Assembly (NCBI GenBank): GCA_024277515.1
Contig: JAJRVB010000212.1
Coordinates: forward strand, 1 to 8,008
Source of the DNA: Nitrospirota bacterium
Lineage (GTDB): Bacteria; Nitrospirota; Thermodesulfovibrionia; UBA6902
Reading direction: 5' to 3'
Length of the DNA stretch: 8,008 nt
Below are positions 1 to 5,973 of the stretch, in pieces. Made by a program: the position numbers and the translations under genes. Below the pieces are notes generated by a model. That model was not told the DNA's origin, searched no databases, and saw nothing but the letters and a program-made list of their open reading frames with translations. Positions within the stretch are counted from its first letter, which is position 1. Each line of letters begins with the position of its first letter.

Positions 1-2385
1 CGCATGGAGCATCTCCTTTAATATCTCGTACAATCTTACATTTGCATGCTCTCTGTCTTCCAGAAAAAGATGCAGGACGTCCCCCTTGATTTCCGCTTTT
101 TTTACCATGGCACGGATATTGACGCTCTTTTTGTCCCTGGAGACCTGCCATTCAGGACGCTTCATGAATGAATGTATGTGGTTTCCCGCTGTTTTGTCAA
201 TAATGACTTCGTACGCGTAGCCTGAAATACAGTCATTCAGAGACCTCTCATTAGGAAGGATGGCATCTGCATGGTGTACTCCGAGACCTTCCGGGAGTAC
301 GGCGTTTAACTTCATTATAAAGTCCGATGCATTCATATAGGTCGACAATTCAATGTCAAAGTACTCATGCAGGCCCTCTATCCCGGCTGCAAGGGCAGGC
401 CCGAAAGAGACCTTCGGATGGGGATGAAATCCGGCAGAGTATGAAACAGGGATAGCGGCCCTTCTCATTGCCCTGAATAAAGATATCATCAGTTCCTTGT
501 GCGAAAGGTATTTCAACATGCCGGTTTTTGAAAACAATACCCTTAATCTGACAGGGGAATGTTTTGTGACGTCCCGGCGTCCATACGTGCCGGTTCCGGT
601 GGAGTCAGCCCCGGCTGCGGGCAATTCAGCCCCGGCATCATTGGTTCTCTCCTTACACTCAAGACCGCACCCGTAACAATGCTCCCGGCAGTCGATGGTT
701 ATGTCACCCTGCATTGCCTTCTGATATTCAGCCTGCAGGAATTTCTTTGTTATTCCGTTATCTATAAAGTCCCACGGCAGTTCTTCTTCAGGATCAGACG
801 ACCGGGACGCATATGCGTAAAGATCAATACCGGTCTTTTCAGCGGCACTCTCCCACTTTTTAAAATCAAAATGTTCCGTCCACCCGTCAAAACGGCAGCC
901 GAGTTTCCATGCGTTCTCAAGCAGACGGGCGCTGTCAGTGCCCCCGCGCGCAAAAACAGCCTCAAGGAGACTGTTTTCAACATGCTGCCCTTTATAATTA
1001 ATCCGCCTCTTTCTGAAGGCCCTCCTGATATAGTCCTGTTTTTTCCGCAGGTCGGCATAGGCAGCCTGACCTGCCCACTGAAAAGGGGTGTGGGCCTTCG
1101 GGATAAAGACAGAAATGCCCACATTGATATTTACACGCCTGCCTGTTATCTGCCTCCCTTTATTCAGCGCCCGCACAGCCATGTTTATCAGGCCGTCGAT
1201 GTCCTCCATCGTCTCTGTGGGCAGTCCGATCATGAAATAGAGTTTGATGGTATTCCATCCTTCGCTAAAGAGCTTTGTTAATGTTTCATCATACTCTTCA
1301 TCCGTAAAGTCCTTGTTGATTACATCACGGAGTCTTTTTGTGCCGGCCTCAGGGGCGATCGTAAATCCGGTCTTTCTCACACTTTTTATCTCTTTGAGGA
1401 CCTCGCTGTTTATTGCGCCTACCCTGAGAGAAGGGAGCGAGACCGAGGTGTGCGAACCCGCGCACATCATGTTAAAGCTCCTGATCAACTGCAGCAGGCC
1501 GCTGTAATCTCCGGTACTCAGAGAAGTAAAAGATGTCTCATCATAGCCGGTATTTGCAAGAGACCTTTGCGCCAGGGCAAGGACGTTCGCTGGCGACCTT
1601 TCCCTCAGGGGCCTGTAAATCATCCCTGCCTGACAGAAGCGGCACCCCTTTATGCACCCCCGGGATATCTCAATCGCCACCCGGTCATGCACAATCGAAG
1701 CAAATGGCAGTATCGGCGCATCAGGAAATACTGCTTTATCCAGGTCTAAAACAATTCTCCTTTTAATCTTTTGTTTTGTAATATCGTGAACTGAGGGGAC
1801 ATATATTCCTTCCAGTGCAGAGAGGGCCTTTAACAGGTCGTTTTTACTCCCGACTTCCGACTTCCGACTTCTGACTTCATAAAAGAGATCAATAATCTCT
1901 TTTATGACTTCCTCACCGTCGCCTGTTACAAAAGCATCAATAAAAGGGGCAAGGGGCAGGGGATTGACCGTACACGGGCCCCCTGCGATGATCAGGGGGA
2001 AATTATCCGCCCTGTCCTCTGATCTGAGAGGTATCCGGCCCAGATCAAGCATGTTAAGCACATTTGTATAGGAGAGTTCATACTGGAGCGTAAAACCGAT
2101 TATATCGAATTCTCCAAGCTCCCTCCGGTTTTCAATGGAGGTTACCCGGAGATTGTTCGCCCTGAGGTAGGACTCAAGATCAATCCAGGGGGAAAAAACC
2201 CTTTCTGCAGAGGCATTGGGGATGCGGTTTATTATCTCATACAGGATCTTCAGCCCTATGTGAGACATCCCGATCTCATAGGTATCGGGAAAGCAAAGGG
2301 CAACTTTCAGATCAGCTTCCTTGCGGATAATGTTTAATTCATTTCCGATATACCTGCTTGGCTTCCTGAACTGCGCGTAATTCAT
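1..2385 (-). CDS. Radical SAM protein fused to DUF2344 (TIGR03960/TIGR03936-like), C-terminus cut by window edge
   Basis: The reading frame is open from an ATG at 2385 to base 1, giving 795 residues with no stop, so the C-terminus lies outside the window. Residues 1-230 form the N-terminal domain (PDTYEIGMSHIGLKILYE near 33-50), without a visible DxHxxG cobalamin motif. The radical SAM cluster motif CxxxCxxC is at C244, C248, C251, followed by a TIM-barrel-like region to about 480. A second cysteine cluster, C566, C570, C573, C577, could hold another Fe-S cluster or zinc. After a low-complexity Ala/Gly/Thr linker (582-600), DUF2344 begins near 611 (FSKTGMLKYLSH, then YSAGFHPHPKVSFGPAL). This architecture is known as a conserved fusion of unknown substrate. 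An in-frame TGA at 2397-2395 limits the start to ATG 2385 or TTG 2391; no strong Shine-Dalgarno is seen. A weak promoter-like pair (TTGCTT 2426-2421, GATAAT 2402-2397) lies just upstream. In other genomes the family often sits near ribonuclease G and ribosomal protein L21 genes, which could lie beyond base 1. Confidence 0.93.
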   Translation of the reverse strand, partial: MNYAQFRKPSRYIGNELNIIRKEADLKVALCFPDTYEIGMSHIGLKILYEIINRIPNASAERVFSPWIDLESYLRANNLRVTSIENRRELGEFDIIGFTLQYELSYTNVLNMLDLGRIPLRSEDRADNFPLIIAGGPCTVNPLPLAPFIDAFVTGDGEEVIKEIIDLFYEVRSRKSEVGSKNDLLKALSALEGIYVPSVHDITKQKIKRRIVLDLDKAVFPDAPILPFASIVHDRVAIEISRGCIKGCRFCQAGMIYRPLRERSPANVLALAQRSLANTGYDETSFTSLSTGDYSGLLQLIRSFNMMCAGSHTSVSLPSLRVGAINSEVLKEIKSVRKTGFTIAPEAGTKRLRDVINKDFTDEEYDETLTKLFSEGWNTIKLYFMIGLPTETMEDIDGLINMAVRALNKGRQITGRRVNINVGISVFIPKAHTPFQWAGQAAYADLRKKQDYIRRAFRKRRINYKGQHVENSLLEAVFARGGTDSARLLENAWKLGCRFDGWTEHFDFKKWESAAEKTGIDLYAYASRSSDPEEELPWDFIDNGITKKFLQAEYQKAMQGDITIDCREHCYGCGLECKERTNDAGAELPAAGADSTGTGTYGRRDVTKHSPVRLRVLFSKTGMLKYLSHKELMISLFRAMRRAAIPVSYSAGFHPHPKVSFGPALAAGIEGLHEYFDIELSTYMNASDFIMKLNAVLPEGLGVHHADAILPNERSLNDCISGYAYEVIIDKTAGNHIHSFMKRPEWQVSRDKKSVNIRAMVKKAEIKGDVLHLFLEDREHANVRLYEILKEMLHA
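605..636. repeat. 11-bp direct repeat with 21-bp period in the radical SAM gene linker
   Basis: TCAGCCCCGGC occurs at 605-615 and again at 626-636. The 21-base offset is exactly seven codons, so the protein linker carries the near-repeat AGAELPA-AGADSTG (about residues 584-597). It sits between the second cysteine cluster and DUF2344, where sequence is probably unconstrained. It looks like a small in-frame duplication. Confidence 0.7.
1846..1880. repeat. Heptanucleotide tandem repeat inside the radical SAM gene
   Basis: Five consecutive 7-base units are visible on the plus strand: ACTCCCG, ACTTCCG, ACTTCCG, ACTTCTG, ACTTCAT. The two middle copies are identical and the outer ones are degenerate. 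On the coding strand they encode about residues 169-180 (YEVRSRKSEVGS), a polar linker after the helix VIKEIIDLFYE. The tract is 35 bases, not a multiple of three, yet the frame stays open on both sides. Confidence 0.85.
1877..1907. repeat. Perfect 13-bp inverted repeat (hairpin) within the radical SAM coding sequence
   Basis: TCATAAAAGAGAT (1877-1889) and ATCTCTTTTATGA (1895-1907) are exact reverse complements separated by the 5-base loop CAATA. The motif overlaps the edge of the heptad tract and has a further ACTTC-type unit on its other side (1907-1911). It encodes VIKEIIDLFYE in frame. There is no T-run following it in the transcribed direction, so it is not a standard terminator. Confidence 0.85.
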
Positions 2386-2396
2386 AGGCAATGTTC

Positions 2397-2426
2397 ATTA
2401 TCCCACAGGGAATTATTGAAAAGCAA
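2397..2426 (-). promoter_or_regulatory. Weak candidate promoter ahead of the radical SAM gene
   Basis: On the minus strand TTGCTT (2426-2421) and GATAAT (2402-2397) are separated by 18 bases. The -10 matches consensus at five of six positions but the -35 at only three. A start of transcription near 2390 would leave almost no leader before the ATG at 2385. The gap 2386-2469 contains nothing else I can identify. Confidence 0.25.
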
Positions 2427-2469
2427 TTTAAGAGGGAAATTCCGCCATTTGTCCGTATTTTATTGAGGA

Positions 2470-2664
2470 TCATTTCTTCCTGCCCTGCGCTCTCTTTTTT
2501 TTAGGCATAAATTTCAGACAGGGCGCGCCGGAAGAATTATAGACAAGGACGGAAGGCATCTGTTTTGATTTAAACTTCATGGCGCTGCATCCACGGGGAA
2601 ACTTTTTATCCCATGTGATGTAATAGTGAATACAGTTGTTGCAGTTGATCCTCTTTTTTTTCAT
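2470..2664 (-). CDS. Small cysteine-containing conserved-type protein of unknown function
   Basis: This 64-residue protein starts at ATG 2664 and ends at TGA 2472-2470. It has a basic N-terminus (MKKKR), four cysteines at 8, 11, 26 and 49 (CNNC pair, then PRGC and APC), and a basic tail (KKKRAQGRKK). The core INCNNCIHYYITWDKKFPRG followed by KSKQMPS resembles small proteins found in several bacterial phyla, some of which, from memory and unverified, carry a doubtful 'uracil-DNA glycosylase' label. Nothing of a glycosylase fold could fit here. The spacing of the cysteines suggests one zinc or Fe-S site; that is inference. No membrane segment or signal peptide is seen. The gene sits 54 bases after comF and 84 before the radical SAM gene, probably co-transcribed. 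Its Shine-Dalgarno is weak (GAG a few bases before the ATG). Runs of eight A lie just after the start codon and near the end. Confidence 0.8.
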   Translation of the reverse strand: MKKKRINCNNCIHYYITWDKKFPRGCSAMKFKSKQMPSVLVYNSSGAPCLKFMPKKKRAQGRKK

Positions 2665-2704
2665 CTCAAACTGAATTATTCGGGTTAATTTCTTTCTGAC
2701 TGGA

Positions 2705-2732
2705 GGATGCAGCAGGCGCTAATCCTGCATCC
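2705..2732. other. Hairpin overlapping the comF stop codon
   Basis: GGATGCAG (2705-2712) and CTGCATCC (2725-2732) are perfect complements around a 12-base loop that contains the comF TAG stop. In the minus-strand transcript the hairpin is followed by TCCAGTCAGAAAG and not by a U-run, so it does not look like an intrinsic terminator. It might affect mRNA stability or translation of the next gene, or be chance. Confidence 0.4.
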
Positions 2733-3417
2733 CGTGGGCCAGTGTAAAGACATGGACATCCCCTGCCCCGGCCCTCTTCAGCACTCCGGCACACTCTCGA
2801 ACTGTTGCCCCGGTTGTAGACACGTCATCAACAAGGAGCAGCCGCTTCCCCTGAATCTTTTCTTTTTTACGTATCCCGAATGCATTTTTCATGTTCTTCC
2901 GCCGTTCCACTGAACTTAATCCCACCTGCGGTTTTGTGTCCCTGATCTTAATGAGGCAATCCGGAACAAATGCTGTCTCTGTACCCTTTGCCAGATATTT
3001 AGCAATCAGCGCTGACTGATTAAACTCCCTCTGCCTGAGACGTCTTATATGAAGGGGCACCGGCAGCACAGCGTCGACCTGAGGCAAGCCGTCCGCCCTG
3101 ATTATTTCAGCCAGAGGCACAGCAAGTCTTTTAATATTATGATATTTCAGCAGGTTGATCGCCTTTCTCAATGCTCCGCTGTAAAGCCCGAAACTGCGGG
3201 CGGATGCAAAGAGTGGTTCATCCTGAAGACAGCCAAAGCATATTGAAGCGGCATCAGACGTGAAAGGTCTGCCGCACCTTCGGCAGGCAGGACCTTCATA
3301 AGGCACGATCGTCGTCCAGCAGCTCTCACATAGAGGCGCGGTTTTATGGACGGATACAGGATTGCTGCATAGGGGACAGGATTCGGGGAACAGGATATTC
3401 AATAATGTATTAAACAT
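2719..3417 (-). CDS. comF: ComF-family phosphoribosyltransferase-like protein
   Basis: This 232-residue protein has the usual length and layout of the ComF family. The N-terminal part carries four CxxC pairs: C14/C17 (CPLC), C30/C33 (CESC), C45/C48 (CRRC) and C60/C63 (CFGC), a likely zinc-binding region. The C-terminal half is a type I phosphoribosyltransferase fold with LPVPLHIRRLRQREFNQSA (118-136) and the PRPP-binding motif LLLVDDVSTTGAT (193-205). In naturally transformable bacteria ComF acts in the cytoplasm in the handling of imported single-stranded DNA; in many others its role is not established. No purine or pyrimidine salvage substrate can be assigned. The start at ATG 3417 gives the typical MFNxLLxxLFPxxCPLC beginning, but no convincing Shine-Dalgarno precedes it, because the upstream bases belong to a heptad repeat tract. 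The gene lies 80 bases after gpmI in the same direction. Confidence 0.93.
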   Translation of the reverse strand: MFNTLLNILFPESCPLCSNPVSVHKTAPLCESCWTTIVPYEGPACRRCGRPFTSDAASICFGCLQDEPLFASARSFGLYSGALRKAINLLKYHNIKRLAVPLAEIIRADGLPQVDAVLPVPLHIRRLRQREFNQSALIAKYLAKGTETAFVPDCLIKIRDTKPQVGLSSVERRKNMKNAFGIRKKEKIQGKRLLLVDDVSTTGATVRECAGVLKRAGAGDVHVFTLAHGMQD

Positions 3418-3430
3418 AATGATCAGTAAA

Positions 3431-3516
3431 AAGTAGACAGGAAACAGTAGACAGTAGACAGGTGAAAAACAAATCTCTACTGACCCCTGTCAACTGTCTA
3501 CTGACTACTGTTTTTT
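3431..3516. repeat. Heptad repeat tracts arranged as an inverted repeat between gpmI and comF
   Basis: The left tract reads in 7-base units from 3431: AAGTAGA, CAGGAAA, CAGTAGA, CAGTAGA, CAGGTGA. The right tract from 3474 reads TCTCTAC, TGACCCC, TGTCAAC, TGTCTAC, TGACTAC, TGTTTTT. They are inverted relative to each other: 3441-3461 pairs with 3494-3514 at 19 of 21 positions around a 32-base loop. The right arm runs into six T on the plus strand and overlaps the last codons and TAG stop of gpmI. It could act as a stem-loop at the gpmI 3' end, but for minus-strand transcripts there is no clean terminal U-run directly after the stem. Confidence 0.85.
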
Positions 3517-5033
3517 ATAATCAGGCTTTCCCCGGTCATTTCCCGGGGCCTTTCGAGTCCCATCAGATCAAGCACGGTCGGCGCCACGTCAGCCAGTATC
3601 CCACTGTCCCGAAGTACAGGACCTTTTCCCAGCAGAATAAACGGGACCGGATTTGTCGTATGCGCTGTAAACGGACCGTCAGCATCCATCATCTTTTCAC
3701 AATTGCCGTGATCAGCCGTTATCATGACCGTGCCGCCGAGAGACTGCGCCTTTGTTACAATTGATTCAAGGCATTTATCTATGGTCTCGCAGGCCCTGAC
3801 CGCTGCCTCCATCACCCCGGTGTGGCCTACCATGTCAGGGTTGGCAAAGTTTACGAGAATAAAACCATACCGGTCCTGGTCCAGCCGTTTCAACACTTCA
3901 TCTCTGACTTCAAAGGCACTCATCTCAGGCTTCAGGTCATATGTCGCGACGTCCCTGGGTGACGGGACAAGGCACCTCTCCTCCCCATCAAACGGGGCTT
4001 CTTCCCCGCCGTTAAAAAAATATGTGACATGGGCATACTTTTCTGTTTCAGCAATTCTCAGCTGTTTCATCTTTTCTCTGCTCAATACTTCACCCAGGAT
4101 GTTCGTTAATTTATCCGGAGGGAATGCAGCAGGAAAACTAAAGTCCTCCTCATACATTGTCATGGTTACCAATGATCCCAGGGCAGGGACCCGCTCCCTT
4201 GAAAACCCTTCAAAACTCTCTTTACCGAGGGCCGCTGTAATCTCCCTTGCCCTGTCGGCCCTGAAGTTGAAAAACACAACCGAATCATTGTCGTTGATCA
4301 GACCAACCGGCCCGTTATTATCACAGACCAGGGAGGGCACGATAAACTCATCGGTCTTATCAGCTGCATAACTTTGCTCAACAGCATCAACGGCTGACTG
4401 AACATTCCTCCCTTCGCCGGCCACCAGCGCCCTGTACGCCCGTTCCACCCGATCCCAGCGCTTGTCCCTGTCCATGGCCCAGAACCGTCCGGTAACAGAC
4501 GCTATCTTCACAGACGGTTTATCACTGATAAATGTTTCAAGGTCTTTAATGAAGTTAATGCCCGATGTCGGCGAGGTGTCCCTGCCATCCATAAATGCGT
4601 GCACAAAGACATTTTTCACGCCCCGTTTCAGTGCCATCTCAATGAGCGCGTAAAGGTGATTGATATGACTATGGACCCCGGCGTCCGAAAGCAGACCGAG
4701 AAAGTGTACGGAAGCGTTCTGCTTAACCGCAGAGTCCATACCCCCGGCAAGAGGTCTGTTCTCCATGAAACTGCCGTCCCGGACGGCCTTATTTATCCTT
4801 GTATAATCCTGATAAACTATCCGGCCGGCGCCAAGATTTAAATGTCCCACTTCAGAATTCCCCATTGTGCCATCGGGTAATCCCACCGCCTCACCCGCGC
4901 ACTCAAGTGCGGTATGTGGATATTCAGAAAGCATACTCCGGTAAAACGGGATATCAGCCCCGGCCTGGGCATCGGCCTCGGGATTTTGAGCAATTCCCCA
5001 TCCATCCAGGATTATTAAAATCAGAGGTTTCAC
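3498..5033 (-). CDS. gpmI: 2,3-bisphosphoglycerate-independent phosphoglycerate mutase
   Basis: This cytoplasmic enzyme interconverts 3-phosphoglycerate and 2-phosphoglycerate in glycolysis and gluconeogenesis through a phosphoserine intermediate and two manganese ions. The 511-residue length is normal for the family. Visible family residues include D10 (ILDGWG), catalytic S60 in MGNSEVGHLNLGAGR (58-71), H121/H123 (GVHSHINHL), HAFMDGRDTSP (145-155), FRADRARE (257-264), D400 and H404 (NPDMVGHTG), D441/H442 (TADHGNCE) and H458 (AHTTNPVPF). All key residues are present, so it should be active. The start is a GTG at 5033-5031, 14 bases after the argF stop, with only a weak GGAA-type ribosome site, so translational coupling is likely. 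The last residues, KNSSQ, and the TAG stop are encoded by a heptad repeat tract; family members usually end near GESLI. Its place in an arginine operon is not functionally obvious. Confidence 0.97.
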   Translation of the reverse strand: MKPLILIILDGWGIAQNPEADAQAGADIPFYRSMLSEYPHTALECAGEAVGLPDGTMGNSEVGHLNLGAGRIVYQDYTRINKAVRDGSFMENRPLAGGMDSAVKQNASVHFLGLLSDAGVHSHINHLYALIEMALKRGVKNVFVHAFMDGRDTSPTSGINFIKDLETFISDKPSVKIASVTGRFWAMDRDKRWDRVERAYRALVAGEGRNVQSAVDAVEQSYAADKTDEFIVPSLVCDNNGPVGLINDNDSVVFFNFRADRAREITAALGKESFEGFSRERVPALGSLVTMTMYEEDFSFPAAFPPDKLTNILGEVLSREKMKQLRIAETEKYAHVTYFFNGGEEAPFDGEERCLVPSPRDVATYDLKPEMSAFEVRDEVLKRLDQDRYGFILVNFANPDMVGHTGVMEAAVRACETIDKCLESIVTKAQSLGGTVMITADHGNCEKMMDADGPFTAHTTNPVPFILLGKGPVLRDSGILADVAPTVLDLMGLERPREMTGESLIIKNSSQ

Positions 5034-5047
5034 AAGTTTCCGCTTTC

Positions 5048-5953
5048 TTACTTAATCAGCATTTCAAGCAGTGCCTTCTGCGTATGCAGACGGTTCTCTG
5101 CCTGGTCAATTACAACGCTCTGTGGAGAATCAATGACCTCATCAGTTATCTCTTCCCCCCTGTGTGCAGGGAGACAGTGCATGACTATGGCATCGGGTCT
5201 GGCCAGAGAGAGCAGCTTCTGATTTATCTGGTACTTTGCAAATATTTTTTTTCTTCTCTCTACCTCCCGTTCCTGCCCCATACTTATCCATGTGTCGGTG
5301 TACAGCACATCCGCATCCCGGACAGCCTCCTCAGGCTCTGAAACAATCCTGACCCTGCCGCCCCCGGAGAGGACCCTCTCCATAATTTTTCTGTCAGGAT
5401 CATACCCGCGGGGACAGGCGATCACCAGGTCGAGTCCGGTCAATAGCGCCGCTTCAATCAGGGAATTGGCCACATTGTTCCCGTCGCCTATATAAGCCAG
5501 GCGGACGTCTTTGAGCTGCCCCTTTTTTTCCATGATCGTCATGGCATCCGCAAGGGCCTGACAGGGATGATGCAGGTCGGTAAGCCCGTTTATTACCGGT
5601 ATCCCGGCATTTTCAGCAAGCTTTTCGATGGTGCTGTGCGCATACGTCCTGATAACAATGCCATGCAGGTACCGCGCGAGCACCCTCGCAGTATCTTCGA
5701 CAGTTTCCCCTCTGCCGAGCTGCATATCCTTCGTGTTTATATATATGGCCTGCGCACCCAGCTGATAAATGCCGGTCTGAAAAGATATGCGTGTTCTCGT
5801 GGATGTTTTATCAAACAGCAGCCCGATGCTTTTTCCTATAAGAGGGCAGGAAGCGCTCTCCTTTCCTGATTTTAATTCAGAGGCCCTCTGAAGCAGGGTG
5901 TGCATCTCTTCTGAAGAGAAATCCAGCAGCGTAAGAAAATCTTTATTCATCAT
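5048..5953 (-). CDS. argF: Ornithine carbamoyltransferase
   Basis: The enzyme transfers the carbamoyl group of carbamoyl phosphate to ornithine, giving citrulline, in arginine biosynthesis. It is cytoplasmic and normally trimeric. The 301-residue reading has the full set of family motifs: carbamoyl-phosphate-binding STRTRISF (51-58), R102 in IRTYAHS, HHPCQALAD (128-136), the ornithine-loop residues DTWISMGQE (220-228), and HCLPAHRGEEIT (259-270). These are ornithine rather than aspartate transcarbamoylase signatures. Two ATG codons lie in tandem at 5953 and 5950. AGGAG at 5960-5956 is only 2 bases from the first but 5 from the second, so the second may be the real start, giving 300 residues. 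The gene lies 20 bases after argD and 14 before gpmI, clearly in one operon with them. Confidence 0.97.
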   Translation of the reverse strand: MMNKDFLTLLDFSSEEMHTLLQRASELKSGKESASCPLIGKSIGLLFDKTSTRTRISFQTGIYQLGAQAIYINTKDMQLGRGETVEDTARVLARYLHGIVIRTYAHSTIEKLAENAGIPVINGLTDLHHPCQALADAMTIMEKKGQLKDVRLAYIGDGNNVANSLIEAALLTGLDLVIACPRGYDPDRKIMERVLSGGGRVRIVSEPEEAVRDADVLYTDTWISMGQEREVERRKKIFAKYQINQKLLSLARPDAIVMHCLPAHRGEEITDEVIDSPQSVVIDQAENRLHTQKALLEMLIK

Positions 5954-5955
5954 CT

Positions 5956-5960
5956 CTCCT
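5956..5960 (-). promoter_or_regulatory. Ribosome binding site of argF
   Basis: On the minus strand AGGAG precedes two adjacent ATG codons. The spacing of 2 bases to the first and 5 to the second favours the second ATG (5950-5948) as initiator. Confidence 0.7.
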
Positions 5961-5973
5961 CGCTCATATAATA

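Noticed and set aside
559..1281. 240-codon plus-strand open frame
   Set aside because: It lies entirely antisense to the radical SAM/DUF2344 gene, whose protein motifs are clear, and its own translation shows no recognisable domain or ribosome site.
2470..2664. Uracil-DNA glycosylase assignment for the small cysteine protein
   Set aside because: At 64 residues it cannot contain the glycosylase fold or its catalytic motifs; any such label would be an annotation error.
3431..3516. CRISPR-like array
   Set aside because: The units are only 7 bases long and directly adjacent, with no spacers and no cas genes nearby.
3441..3516. Clear intrinsic terminator for the minus-strand operon
   Set aside because: The T-run follows the stem only on the plus strand; in the transcribed minus-strand direction the stem is not followed by a clean U-run.
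3724..4371. 215-codon plus-strand open frame
   Set aside because: It is antisense to the central part of gpmI; the serine-rich low-complexity translation is typical of a shadow frame.
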